A program made the translations under genes and the position numbers. The notes beneath the pieces were generated by a model. It was not told the origin of the DNA and ran no database searches. It saw nothing but the letters and a program-made list of their open reading frames with translations. Below, in pieces: positions 23,301 to 33,906 of a stretch of DNA of 64,000 nucleotides. The DNA comes from Coleophoma eucalyptorum (Eukaryota; Ascomycota; Leotiomycetes; Helotiales; Dermateaceae). The stretch is from assembly GCA_026120035.1 (NCBI GenBank), contig JALRME010000026.1, positions 372,001-436,000 on the forward strand. Reading direction: 5' to 3'. Numbering within the stretch: the first letter of the stretch is position 1; every line of letters begins with the position of its first letter.

Positions 23301-25194
23301 GAGTCAAGAGATTCTTTTTCAACAACCAAAAGCGATTCTCAGCCCAACACCGCACAAAGCGGGAAATAATAGGAGAACCAGATCTTCGAATACTGCCGTA
23401 TCTTTCGGTCTACAAAAACCACTTGAAAATGGCAATAAAGCCCAGCACTCTACGAGCCAGAGCCAGAGCACGATCATAAAGAGAAGTCAAGGACAAAAGA
23501 AGAGGGCGGTCTTAGGAGAAGATACAACCAAGAAAACAAGCTCCAAAGAAGGCATCAACTCAAAAGGATGGACACGTTCAACTCTTATGAGCCAATCTTT
23601 TGGTCTTGATTCAAGGCTTCCTGAATCTCAAGTATATGAAGCTACGAGGAAGGCGTCAGTTCAAGATGCACCGAGGGTTCAGAAGATTTTGACTCAACAC
23701 AGGAAATCTAAGGGAAGAGCTACGACACCTCCACCATGGCATTCGTATTCGAAAATTCCTAAGCCACCCTTGTCGAAAACCAGGCGCCCAAGTTCACTTG
23801 CTGTGGCGTCTATTCTAGACTATCCGTCTTTATATACTATGCAAAACCAACCATCCTCTGCCTCGGAAGTGGTCAGTCCAAAGACTCCTTCGCCGCCCAA
23901 GAAAGACTTGGCGCCTGTTAGATCTTCTTCTGAAGAACTTCAAAACAATTCACCCTCAATTTGTCGTCCACGGATTAATATGCGTCGTCCGCAGAGACAT
24001 CCTAGCCGAGCTTCAACGCGTCCAAAGTCATCTATGGAACGATCACACAATTCGATTCCTCTGCTATCTCGGCCCCATACTTCTATGGAACAGAGCCTGC
24101 CAGTATTTCGATCGCAAACGCTTGCTCCTGGAGCTCCTACAGCGAGCGCTGTATCCAGCGCAATCAGTCGTCCAAAAGCGCCGATCTCCGAAAGTTTCAC
24201 TCCTGAAAATGTTCGAGAGAGCGAAGCAGAAAGCTCATTGCGGAAGGTTTCAAGGAAATTATCCACACTCTTCGGAGTGAAAGAGAAAAGGAGCATTCCA
24301 AAATTGAGCCGAGAAAAGCTTGAAATAAAAGAAACTAGGACCACAAGTAAGAGTACAGACTCTGGAGAGAAAGTTTTGAAGGCTTTGAAACTAGTTGAAG
24401 ATAAGCCACAGAAGAGAAAGTGGTCTCTAAGGTTGAAAGAGTCCATGGAGGATATTCGTAAGAGTGAACCTAAAGACAATAATACAAAACAGTTTTCTTC
24501 GCGTATGCAGAAGCTTGAGTCTACAAATGCAGCGCTAGAGAATGCACAAGACCCAACAGGATCACAGAGAGAATCCACCGAAAACAGTCCTATCAATTCT
24601 CGGACTTGGCCTCGAAGCGGCAAAGGTATCCCAAGAGAACCACTACCTACTGATAATGGGGCATGGAGTGTAAGAGTCGTTGACGGTAGTTCGAAAGATA
24701 AGAAGGGCTATGTACTAGGCGAGTCTGTTTCCAAGCACCAAAGAGCTATAATGATCCATAGTCAAAGTGGCCTAGTTTCTTCCAAAGTCGAAGCATGGAA
24801 TCGAAATATAGCCCTCATTGAGCAGGCTTCCGCCCAGGGCTCAACAGGCATGAATAGCTTGAGGGGTAAAGTTCCCTTGATAGATTCTGGTGAAGCTAAG
24901 ATATCAGACGCCAGAGACACTGCGGCAACGAGCAGTACTGGTGGGTGTGATGATCATGATTGTATCTGGAAGACTGTGTTTCTTCTGGATCACGAGAAAG
25001 ACCAGAACAAAAAGAGAGAAGGAAAACAAGACAGATTGGGAAACGGCATGATGATCAGTGCAAATAGGGGGTCTGATATCAGTGCTTCTAAGGATAATGG
25101 TCCTGGTATCACTGGCGTCACAGTCCTCATTCATCGTCGAAATCAGGATGACCTGGTGATGAGAGGCGGAGTCATCAATCGAGCTTCAGCATGA
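20392..25194 (+). CDS. Large disordered protein (1600 aa) with a Cys/His cluster, function unknown
   Basis: A single uninterrupted frame of 1600 residues. I chose the ATG at 20392 (MSSQNQRLYKWPSPPP) because the frame upstream to 20296 has no ATG. Most of the protein is Ser/Pro/Arg/Lys-rich and should be disordered, with many SP and SPK/R sites that could be phosphorylated. Two parts look folded. Residues 797-819 hold seven Cys and two His in the pattern CX2C-X6-CX2C-X3-CXC-X2-C (ending CRDDCQCGNC), which could bind one or two zinc ions. The last 110 residues are less biased, with DHDCIWKTVFLLDHE and GITGVTVLIHRRNQDDLVMR, and may be a small conserved domain. A basic region near 1275-1400 (RKLSTLFGVKEKRSIPK) is helix-prone. 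I do not recognise a family. The absence of introns over 4.8 kb is unusual beside its intron-rich neighbours. Confidence 0.85.
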   Translation: MSSQNQRLYKWPSPPPARITSHGSHSTASPFSLRHLPEHAVPTGTVASRVRHLQSLQNSASSSRPGSNPRIEDSNPSRTNSGRRVSTQFGQPATRSARPDEEPRIQNGHSYLGHRTSRSNHQEEHAFTGPKPPDERPASSQTAGAGNSIDNSPWSTPTRRRISVYQNALRDYSRQEMDRITEADSQYGIDFDSPVQSDQVGTIIASTNHSSSTYSKFYRRNENESAITASTGRRESVREMFRQYGIEGPAALMSSTDPSHLEELMSPYIRNPEGNQRNTSVLDKSIDNGRQERSTKVPSASSTSPPLRSPKRSSHSSPSSNKQGLRNPKPLTLAREKPSQLEERLIIAEDIRHKKEGKEHSKNQRASPHDSTSKAGDTDMISSISTRKIHQEHRLPPSRSRKSNGPRKLDDVKAMVAQVTRRENPRRPPPTLLKALSSTFQSKTPSVEKSRRRSLKANQQIAHPSSDGLRKETPSRTHLFRSPSPSSKEHIKQVVRHPRPTMYYHERVPRVSSPLAAHKPRNIEPSGPCDTSPYIYSSRLPQTYAAPVSPPTTGKLFIKYLERTVPAGTLSYEVSSAMVQSNQARRDQDSPTRPVPSRSEYITSLEHQTPLMSGARMPTEEDCSFVVGRPDVIFTSNSKSSVRDVLPTHRSPKNHRYHAHIHGRQKVLPMRSSSNSATTDSPVSTCGTPICRATHSGHAPYRHSVSCIEKRKLQHLSELVGSGYAAGPSELSEPGELEDASYFNLLPQRSRSKRDNKEPIRSHSRAPRHPADYHRHCRESHARHLRRISPPRATNQCRKCSGYLDQCHHCRDDCQCGNCQAIIGYTKYFVRQEQSRRPPAVIQHSGQKKAEPEHCSVSEGPDTQSSSSHSKQKSAQRQSVSSAIILPEITSTQDELNYYDTQGKSRLGSVTGLPKMTEIDAQFPKDNPTSKPQSILSTSKPVLAPTPVHKASNPPAWTKTDSCGIPLRVLSQEILFQQPKAILSPTPHKAGNNRRTRSSNTAVSFGLQKPLENGNKAQHSTSQSQSTIIKRSQGQKKRAVLGEDTTKKTSSKEGINSKGWTRSTLMSQSFGLDSRLPESQVYEATRKASVQDAPRVQKILTQHRKSKGRATTPPPWHSYSKIPKPPLSKTRRPSSLAVASILDYPSLYTMQNQPSSASEVVSPKTPSPPKKDLAPVRSSSEELQNNSPSICRPRINMRRPQRHPSRASTRPKSSMERSHNSIPLLSRPHTSMEQSLPVFRSQTLAPGAPTASAVSSAISRPKAPISESFTPENVRESEAESSLRKVSRKLSTLFGVKEKRSIPKLSREKLEIKETRTTSKSTDSGEKVLKALKLVEDKPQKRKWSLRLKESMEDIRKSEPKDNNTKQFSSRMQKLESTNAALENAQDPTGSQRESTENSPINSRTWPRSGKGIPREPLPTDNGAWSVRVVDGSSKDKKGYVLGESVSKHQRAIMIHSQSGLVSSKVEAWNRNIALIEQASAQGSTGMNSLRGKVPLIDSGEAKISDARDTAATSSTGGCDDHDCIWKTVFLLDHEKDQNKKREGKQDRLGNGMMISANRGSDISASKDNGPGITGVTVLIHRRNQDDLVMRGGVINRASA

Positions 25195-25235
25195 GAGCCA
25201 ACTGACGGAGCAATTTTTTTTATTGGGTTGCCTTT

Positions 25236-25254
25236 CATTCATTCATTCATTCAT
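25236..25254. repeat. TTCA tetranucleotide microsatellite
   Basis: About five uninterrupted units of CATT/ATTC lie 40 bases downstream of the stop of the 1600-residue gene, in its likely 3' UTR, after a T8-type run. Confidence 0.85.
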
Positions 25255-25395
25255 TTCTGTCTATGAAACTGTTCAGTATTCTTCACCTCATGATACACTC
25301 TTTTGCTTCCAAGCCATTCTCTTGAACTCAGTGACGATGTTCCAGTTTCTCTATTAGACACTGGGTATATAACAATCACGTCGGTTGCTCCTCTT

Positions 25396-26025
25396 TTAGT
25401 ATCCCCATACGTCCTCGGGCGTCACAGCAAAGTCCTCACCATTGTCCCTCGCATGTTTCCCAGTCTTATCTCTTTTCAGCCTCAACCGCATGTCAAAGGC
25501 GTCTTCTCCGTCTTTACTCGCATCGGTGGGGTCATCATTATAATAGTCCAAGACCCGCCTATACACCTTATACCCCATGCCTTTGTACAATTCCTGCGCG
25601 ATCTTATTGCTCTTTCGCACAAACAGATCCACAAACCACGCATCGTACTCCTCACTAGCATTCCCAAGGGATGTCGACAACGTGCGTGCTAATCCTAGTC
25701 GTCGAGCGAACGGCGCTACAGTCAATGCTGTGATGTGGGCGTGCCATGGTAGGTAGTGTTCCGACATTGAATAGTAAGATGGTGAGGATTCGAGTTTGCC
25801 CATTACTTTTAATGTATGTTAGCTCTCTACCATTTGGTCGTATGGTCCAGGCTTACTATATGCATCAACCTGTCCCTCTGGCCCCTCGGCCACATTGAAC
25901 AAATGCGGCCATCGTGCTAGGTAGGAAAAGTAGAAATTCAGATCGTATGTCTCCGTCAGAGGGTCGAGGTTTGTGGTGTTGAAACGGAAGACATCTTGTG
26001 CCTCAAAGGGGCGGATTGATGTCAT
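25396..26025 (-). CDS. naa20: N-terminal acetyltransferase B catalytic subunit (Naa20/Nat3)
   Basis: GNAT-family enzyme. With its auxiliary subunit Naa25 (Mdm20) on ribosomes, it acetylates nascent proteins starting Met-Asp, Met-Glu, Met-Asn or Met-Gln. Two exons on the minus strand, 26025-25857 and 25805-25396, joined by a 51-base intron, encode 192 residues. The start MTSIRPFEAQDVFRFN, the N-terminal NLDPLTETYDLNFYFSYLARWP, the acetyl-CoA loop region VAPFARRLGLARTL, the FVDLFVRKSN strand-turn and GMGYKVYRRVLDYYN are all diagnostic for Naa20. The tail after DAFDMR is basic and then acidic, extending a little beyond the yeast protein. Frame and splice sites are intact, and the function assignment is firm. 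Confidence 0.95.
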
Positions 26026-27146
26026 CCTATTCTGGGGGAACAGTGGCAGGGAAGAGGAGTCTCACAGCGCGTGGTTGAGCTGGTGGGTTGATCAACTGAA
26101 TTTTGGGAATTTGCCTTATCGTGATCGTGAGGTGGTTATCGGATTGTCGATGCGCCCGACATGACTGACAATCCCAACATCCCTGCCCTTTTCATTGTCA
26201 CTTCCGTGGGTCTCTCCGGTCAATTCTACGGGCCTACAATGATGTACACTATGAAGATGTGACATAAATTTCCAATCTATGTCTCCACGGCACGGATCGA
26301 GAGTTGTCTAGCTGTCTTGGATAGGTTTGTTTTTGTTTCAATTCGCAAGGCGAGGCTCACTTATTTGGGCTCCATTATGCTTTCCTGTCGTCATGGCGTT
26401 TTGCTTGTAGTTCAAGGCTGTAAGGATCAAATCGGCTTGGATGAGGGACGGCCAGTGGTTATTTGAATGGTTGACACTGTTAGTTGGAGTTCAGTGGCAT
26501 GATGCTGATCTTGAGAGACATGCCGTGCCTCACTCAAATCTTTTGTTCGTGTTCCGGTAAATACGCGACTCCCTTGTTACATTGATATTGATCTAGATGG
26601 CCAAAGCTGCGACCTATAAGATGCGAAGATGTGAAGAAGCTCATGCACAAGCTGGACCTGCTTGCTGAACTGGACACTCATGCTATAGCTTTGTTTTCTT
26701 TCCATTGCAGGCCATCGCACGAGCTATCTATCCCATTAACAGCGCATTGTGACAATCTGGCACGAAGCCAATCGCTAAAGTCTACGTCGAGCTATTTCGG
26801 CCAGGACTCCCAGCTATTATTTCCCATCCGTGATAAATTAATGCCTTCAACGTAATGATCCATCACCGCACAACCCTGCGTCTCCACGTCGACCAAACTT
26901 GCAAAATAACACAACTCGACTCCCTTGCCCATCAATCCACCTAGGTCGTCGCGCTTTCACTCGTGTCTTTGCTCCAACATACCACTCTCGCTGCTGCACT
27001 GACCTGAATAAAGAAAGCGCTGCTCATTTGCATCGTTCCCGCAAAGCCAGAGCTGCCGACAAAGAAAGGAGAGGGGTTAGATAGGAGACGAGAGAGAAGC
27101 TGCGAAGCTGGACGACTATCACTCTTCTGTGGCATTCGTCGTCACA
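26026..27146. other. Divergent intergenic region
   Basis: About 1.1 kb between Naa20 (minus) and the next gene (plus); it must hold both promoters. The segment 26850-27140 is C/T-rich, as in a fungal leader. ORFs such as 26631-26855 have no motif. No repeats or RNA genes are seen. Confidence 0.45.
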
Positions 27147-28344
27147 ATGCCTTCATCGCCCAGGACGCCTCACGGACGGCACAGTCGAGACCTTTCTATG
27201 AATACCGACTTCTCTTTTGCGTCCCCCCTCAACTACACCAACTCTTCACGCCGGGACTCTAAGGCTTCACAGAACACCCCTTCAACTCCCAACCGCAACA
27301 GTCTGGTCCGATCGGATTCCAACTTTGGTATCGATGTCTTTGGGGCGGGAGGGCCCGCCCCTTCAAATGGCTTAGGCAACCTTGCGGATGAGTTGGCTGA
27401 TGCGTGGTCGGAGGGAGAAGAGGAAGATGAGGAACCAGACCTCAATTTTCACCAAGAGACCGTTGAGGTTGTGAGAGATAGTGGTGTAGATATTCCCTCG
27501 TCGCCCTTACAACCCCCTCTCAAGTCTGCGGGCCTCGTACCGCCCACACCTATGCAAAGGGGTCACAGAAGAGCTGCAAGCGATTATGATGGTAGTGACT
27601 ATGGGGGTGATTCGGATCTGGAGAGTCCAGGGGTACCGCCATCTTTAGCTGCTAGAATCGATGCTGTGGAAGGTCTTGTCAGGAGAGGGACGGAGAATAA
27701 TGGCACGGAAATGGATGGTGTTGTTTTGAGAGTGATTGAGAATCTGAAGGATTTGGGAGCTCAGGGTGGGGTGGAAGGAAATGCTACAAGGTAGGAAATG
27801 TCTTGCCATGCAAAGAAGATCGCTAACTTGTCGAAGACTCATCACAGCACATACTGCGCTCTCGACGCATCTAATGCACCAAACCCGTCTATTACAGAAC
27901 CTCGCATACCCTCTTTTCTCCCCTCTTTCTACCCCCCCAGACTCCGAAACCATCGATGAACTTCTGCCCCTCCTCGTCACCATGGCTGAAGCTATACCTC
28001 GACCTACAACAGCAGCATTTACATCCCTTACCGCTCTCCATACCGTTACAGCGGATTTAGTACAAACGCTCAATTATCTCTCGGATACATTGCACATGTC
28101 ACGACAAACTACAACAACAGCAGCTAGGCGCTTGAAGAGCGCCGTGGAGCTGGTGAGGGAAATGCGGAAAGAAGAAGAGGAGAGGGAAGAAGGTGAGTTA
28201 TGGCTACAGCGGGGTGACTGGGGACGGCGATTGGAAAGCAGGGAATGCGCCGGTGTTTGTGGAGACGTTGTCGGTGGCTTTGAGGAAGTCTGTAATGGAT
28301 GGAGAGAGCGACTGTTGAATCAAGCCGAAAGCGTCGGCGCTTGA
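27147..28344 (+). CDS. Conserved fungal protein of unknown function, helical C-terminus
   Basis: Two exons, 27147-27790 and 27837-28344, split by a 46-base intron with a CTAAC branch site, encode 383 residues. The first 180 residues are Ser/Pro/Asn-rich (MPSSPRTPHGRHSRDLSMN, then many SRRDS-type sites) with an acidic patch, AWSEGEEEDEEPDLNF. The part after residue 180 is predicted helical: VPPSLAARIDAVEGLVRRG, then LVTMAEAIPRPTTAAFTSLT and a long stretch with regular Leu spacing ending in an EEEEREEGE run. This organisation, an SP-rich regulatory head and a helical tail, is common for cytoskeletal or polarity scaffolds. I cannot name a family and give no function. The start at 27147 is the first ATG of the open frame. 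Confidence 0.85.
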
Positions 28345-29911
28345 ATGAACGAGCTAATCCTAAAGATATGATTGATGAACGTCTCCGACCTGGCTGGGCT
28401 TTTATTTTGATACGATGCTTGCACCTAGTATGGGGGATTTTTTTGGCATAATGGAGCGCCTGCATGGATTGGGGTTTGGACTGCATCGTGTTTTGGACGA
28501 CCTTTGATCCATAGGTCAAGGTGGAGGAAGATGTCGAGGCCTGTGAGTCAGTAGGAGAATGGAGTTTAGGCTGGTTAGGATAGAGGAGGATAACATCGGG
28601 TGGCAAGATTCAGGTAGAGATAGAAGATATGACTTATCAATATTACATTAGGTACGCATAAAAACTGTTTATCACAAGACTTGTGGACGGGAGCACGGTG
28701 AAAGAACATTCTGTCCTAACCTGTGCTTCATAGGTGTTGAGTACGGACGAACTTTTAGGATTCTTGGGGTCCAAACATACTTTCCTGCAAGTAATGAAAC
28801 CTTCGAAATGCGCCATTGGACGTGAGATTCGACTCTGGCTGGACGAGGACGAGCTCGAGCTCAGGCAGGAGGTTTTAGTATGCCAGGTGTTCGTTCAACG
28901 GCTTCAGAGCGCAAGGCCAAGATGGAGCAGCTCTAGATAAGTCTACCCCTGCCCCGGGTGTCCAATTCTCTCCGGGCGGTTCTGATCATCAACCCAAACA
29001 AATCGATCTACAAATACCATCAGCTGCGAGATCTCCAATGTCTGCCCTTTCCACCCAATGAAGACTGCATATTTCCTCTCATTTCGATCCTTTAAAAATG
29101 ACATTGTACAGGGTCCTGTACCGACAGGCTCCTAAACGTCGGGTTCTTAAACGAAGTTGTTGGCTTCGAGCTTAGGCTTTGGTCGCTCGTTTCCACGTTT
29201 CAGCCTTGTGAACTATCATCGTCCATGCAGGAGGAGCGGAAGGCGAGTCTCAAATACTGTCTCAGATCTTATATGACCTGATGACCATGGGAAAAACGCA
29301 ACTTCTCAGTTCATATCTTTCATCTTTCGAGGTTCTCTGCCCTTGCCTCTTTCTTGTCGTTGCATGTTCCATATCCTCGATCAAGCAAGATTGATCTTCT
29401 ACTAGCAAGCGACAAGCGAGCGAGATCGATTCTCCGACTTGTCGACTAAGTGCTTGCCTCAGAAACGAAACCGCCGACGATCCGGGTTCCGAGGTTTGAG
29501 ATATCATTGACAAGAGCCCGCCGAGAGCACGCTGCATGCGTAGCATCCCGGATTTGCTTGGAGTAAGGATGTAAGTGATGTTTCCGGTGTCACGCAGTCT
29601 TACCGAGGCGTCTGGGTCTCTCGTAAATCTACATCATTGACAACACCGCGCCGTTGTAATGCTTCCTCCCACCAGTGGCACCACTTCTTCTGAGAGATTT
29701 GATGAGGATTGAGGATTGTCACGGGAGCTGACGGATTGTGCTTATCTCTAACATTTTGAAGCTGTTGGTTGCTGATCAGGATTTCTTGTGGTTTAGCCTC
29801 CGCTCTATCTCGTCCACCCTTGTCTTATCTGGAGCTGAGGAAGAACGCCGTTGAATCAACCCCTAACTACTTCAACACACCTTCGCGTATGGGCCGCGAA
29901 GGCTCCGTACC
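28345..29911. other. Intergenic interval of about 1.6 kb
   Basis: The interval lies between two plus-strand genes: the 3' region of the first, then the promoter and probably a long leader of the second. A Gly/Ser-coding-like ORF on the minus strand (29262-29546) and one on the plus strand (28734-28940) lack motifs and splice partners, and I reject both. Confidence 0.45.
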
Positions 29912-32683
29912 ATGGCCACATGGGGTGCGTACTTCTTTGGGAAGAAGGCGGAGGAGCCTGCAGAAGCCCCTGTCTCTGAGAAACTCACAACGTTCAATAC
30001 CTTGCCCGCAAGGCCGGTAGTTAAAACTGAATTTACACCGACAAAAGTAAGCAATAAACCCCTCCCCTCTGCCTGTCTGAGTTCCACCAAAAAATACTTA
30101 AGACACTGTCTTAGCCGTGATTAACGCATCATATGTAGGAGCCTGGAGGCATGCAGCGTTCTAATACGACGGGTTCGAAGAAATTATATGGCAATCCATC
30201 ACCTACTGCCGTCCTCCCACTGGATGGGGTCGATGGGGTCTCACCCACAGGCCCTAACAATGTGAGGATGGCTATGCTATTCGGGATTCAACCCTCTAAT
30301 CCCACAGCTCCAGCCTATCCGCCCATAGAGCCAGCTCCTAAAAAGGTCGAAGAAGCAGCTGCTAAACCTCCAGATCCACCACCTGCTGCTCCCGGAGCAT
30401 TTGCAAAGTTGTTTGGCTATGGAGCGGCAACATCAGCGCCAGCTCCTGCTCCAGTGGAAGTTGCCGCTGTCCCAGTTGCAACTCCGGCTCCTCCAAAACC
30501 AACCCCAATCGTCACTAAGGTTGAAGACAAGCCGGAGGTGAAACCAGTACAGACTGACGCAAAACCAGCGGAGGTGGGACGGATGGCGAAGCTGTTTGGC
30601 TATGGAGCGCCAGCCACCCTTCAAGAACCAATCGTGGAAATATCGCCGCTCACGAAAGAGCCGCCCAAGCCATTCCCAGCGGCAGCTGAGGTGAAACCAG
30701 TACCGGCTGAGGCCGCACCTGCACCAGTGGGACGGATGGCAAAGTTGTTTGGATATGGGGCCGCAGCACCTGCTAAAGCAGAGGGTGAAGGTGCAGCCAG
30801 TCCCGTGGACCCCAACTCGATTACTCCAGATCGATTAAAAGCGCTCGATAGGGCTGAGCGAAGTTTGAACGGAGAGAGGCTATCTACCAGTACCACGAGC
30901 ACTGCAAGTAGCTTCAGATCGAGAGGACTAGGCAGTTTCGTATGTCTCTATTGATTTGGTATTGAAGAATCTTGCTAATAAAATATAGGATTTGACCAGA
31001 AGTATCGCTTCTAGCAGGACTGAGTCTCTACGGAGTCGAAGTGCAGATGCTTCTTATGAAGCTAAGCTTATGATGGGCGGGATGCAAATCCAAATTGAGC
31101 AGGACGAACATAGGTTCCGAGAGAGAAGGATTTTTGAGTATATGAGAAACTCAGAAAGGATCCAGATCCAGAAGGAAATAATGGAAGAGGAAAGAAAACG
31201 AATTGATGAGGAAGCGGCGAGATTTAAGGCAGAAGCTGATCGCTTCAGAGAAGAGGAAGAGCAAATGAGGAAGTTTGTGGCTGAGGTGCAGAAGGAACAA
31301 GTGGTGGATGAAGTAAATGAGGAAAGAAAGCTGAGGGAGGAAGAAAGGAAACGAAAGGAAGAGGAGGAAAAGATAAGGAAAGAAGAAGAAGCAAAAGAGA
31401 GAGCGCGAAAGCGACAGGAAGAAGAAGAGGCGCGTCGATATGAAGAAGAATATGGACCAATTGATCCAGCTGTTCAAGGTGGGAGACCCAGAGGCGACGA
31501 CAAACCCCAACAAAAGTCACGTCAGTCTGAAGAGGATGAAGATGAGGAGGAGGATGAGGAAGAGTACACCGATGAAGAGTATGACGATGAGGAGGTTGAT
31601 GACGACGAGGAGGAAGAGGAGGACGACGAAGAGGAGGAGGAGGAGGAGGATGACGATGACGGTCCAAATGATCCAGCCGTTCAAGGTGGAAGACGCAGGG
31701 AGGCAGACAGAGCCCAAGAAAAGGCACGTCAGGCTCAGCAAGAGACCAGAAAGGACAGTGCAGCTTCGAAGGGAGGTAAGCTTTCAGAAGATGAACGACT
31801 GGCTCAAGAGGAAGTCAATCGCTTAAATGCCCAATTTTCGAACTATGAGAAAGACATGGAGGATGACCGTAGGAAATATGAGGAAGAAGAAAGGAGAGAA
31901 AGATCACAACGAAGAAAGGACGAGCAACAAGAGAGGGAGGAAGAAGATCGCCTGAGGTCTGAAAAGGAGATGAGACGCAAGGTTGCCCAACAAGAGATGG
32001 AACGAGCTGCACTTGAGGCAGAGCGAATCGAAGCAGAAGCAGAAGAGGAACGCCGACAACTCGAGGCTGAAGAAGAGGAAATGCGCCGTTTTGACGAGCA
32101 GAAGGCTGCTCGTAGACGACAAGATCAGGATCAGGATCAGCGGCTTAAAGTCCAGCGGTACGAGGAAGCCAGATTCTCGCAAACGCGCGTAGCTTATGAG
32201 GAAGAAGATGAGTTTATGGAAGAGGAGGAAGAAGAAGAAGACATGAGCAAAGAAGCTCAGATCCGCAAGGCGGAGGAGAAGATCCGTCAAGCCTTCGCTG
32301 GCTTGGCACAAGAGAAAGCCGGAGGTCCAATACCAGCAGCTTCACAGCAACCTGCTCCATCGAACGGGCCACAGTCGGGTAGGAATGACCCCAGAGGTGG
32401 TGTGAGACCAGATATAAGGAATAACGGTCCCGGTCGAGAGGGCGGATATGGCGGGTTTGACAGCAACGGAGCTGGAGCTCCCAACAGAGGACCGGGTCCT
32501 ACGAGATATAATACCGTAGGCGCGCAGACCCCAAGACAGGCTCAAGATAGAGCACCTCAGGGTCCTACGAGGAACAATACGGTTGGCCCCACGTCAAGAC
32601 CCGGCGGCTTGCCTTCGGGTCCTAGAGGTGGAGTTGGCCTCCCAAGTGGTCCAAGGGGTGGTTTGCCTAGCAGGCCAAGATAA
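29912..32683 (+). CDS. Coiled-coil, Glu/Arg-rich protein with repeated AKLFGYG motif, unknown
   Basis: Three exons, 29912-30046, 30139-30939 and 30989-32683, encode 876 residues. The N-terminal third is Pro/Ala-rich and carries a short repeated motif. AKLFGYG occurs at residues 134-140, 195-201 and 246-252, each preceded by Ala-Phe or Arg-Met. An earlier weaker copy (RMAMLFGIQP, near residue 90) and perhaps the N-terminal GAYFFGKK belong to the same series. After a Ser-rich hinge comes a long charged region (about residues 350-760), rich in EEE/RKR runs and predicted to form a single alpha-helix or coiled coil. Inside it two DPAVQGGR elements (near residues 471 and 540) flank a very acidic stretch. 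The C-terminus (about 770-876) is Gly/Pro/Arg/Asn-rich with repeats such as GPTRNNTVGP. I do not recognise the family; the layout suggests a scaffold or cytoskeletal linker. No catalytic motif is seen. Confidence 0.85.
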
Positions 32684-33906
32684 TTTCATAGGTAGTATGT
32701 AGGCTTTAGTTGATGATTTTATGATTTCATGTATTTGATACCTTTTGTATGTAGGAGAAGAAACAAGGCTGGGGCGGCCGGAATGCATATAATCTACAAA
32801 CCCTCTTAGTTCCATACGCACTGAACGGCAGGTCGCAATGGACCCTTTCCGTTTACCGTCACCCACCAAGATCAACTCGCCTCAGCTTTTGCGCCATGTA
32901 GGTCCGGTGAGGTAAGGCAAAGCAAGGCAAGGTAAGGTGAGATAAGGCAAGGTAGGGGGCATCAGTATTGCTTGCATCATTAGCGCAGTTTTCCCTTATG
33001 CTTGAGAGAAGTGTTGCATGTCGTCGAATTTAGTGCTGCTCGCTTGATTTCTCTAGGCGTGGTTGTCTTACCTCTGCCTTCCTTGCTAGTCACTATATTC
33101 GCGGGCGGTCTCATGTTAAGTGGTTTTGGAATGTTCCTCGAGCTTAGCTACCTGCTCTATTTCCCTCGCAGTCCATGCCTTATGAAGCTGCTGGAGATGG
33201 CACTATCCATTTTTAGTCCCTCGCGTCCGTATATCTATATCAACTGGCAATATACGAGGCTTCGCTAGACTTGCTTGCATGCTGGAACCTAGCTGTTAAA
33301 GGGCAAGTAAGAAGCAGCCTTGTGGAAGTGTTGCAGGAGGTGACGATAGCGAGATAAGGAGACAATCAACAGAAGAAAAGGGTCACAACGACGACACTAC
33401 GGCGAACAAGTTTACATTGATTAGAATATTCAATTTTGAAACCAACACACGAGTGGAATAATGCACCTCGTGGTCCTCAGAAATATGTTCTACCCTATTT
33501 CTTGGGATTATATCTCGATGCTCGTCAGGCTGTCAAATAATGGAGGCGAACTTGCTACCGAAGGATACGCTGTTGTTTGGCGGAAAGGGGGCAAAGGGGA
33601 ACAGCGTGGGGGTCTTCGGTTGTGGCAGAAGATATCTCAGATCGGGTCAGCCATATAAACCATAAGCTACCAAAACTACAAGTCTAGCGTGATATACCCA
33701 GTACATTCCAGTTGTGATTCAACCATAGATCGTGTCTTTTCGTGCATAATGATCTTCTCCACACTTACCTGTGGTAAGGTAAGTTAATTAGGGCACGGAT
33801 GCCTCAATATCCAGGCAGTAGGTTCCACAAGGCTGGATCCATCGCTATCGAGCTCCCCGCATCACCTCATTCCTCTCCTTCTCAGCTCTCACCAAAGCTA
33901 GTGACC
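32684..33906. other. Intergenic region with a pentamer array
   Basis: The 3' end of the coiled-coil gene followed by the promoter of the Ap4A phosphorylase gene. A ten-unit GGYRA-type array lies at 32906-32955. An in-frame upstream ATG for the next gene occurs at 33799. The plus-strand ORF 33002-33268 has no motif and is rejected. Confidence 0.5.
32906..32955. repeat. Degenerate pentamer array (GGTRA/GGCAA, ten units)
   Basis: Ten consecutive 5-base units, read as GGTGA, GGTAA, GGCAA, AGCAA, GGCAA, GGTAA, GGTGA, GATAA, GGCAA and GGTAG, keep strict 5-base phase. It lies about 220 bases after the stop of the coiled-coil gene. Confidence 0.85.

Noticed and set aside
29262..29546. 94-codon minus-strand ORF upstream of the coiled-coil gene
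   Set aside because: No domain, single exon, lies in the probable leader or promoter of the neighbouring gene.
31151..32311. Long antisense ORFs rich in Leu/Phe/Ser
   Set aside because: Mirror of the Glu/Lys/Arg-rich coiled-coil coding strand; a codon-bias shadow, not membrane-protein genes.
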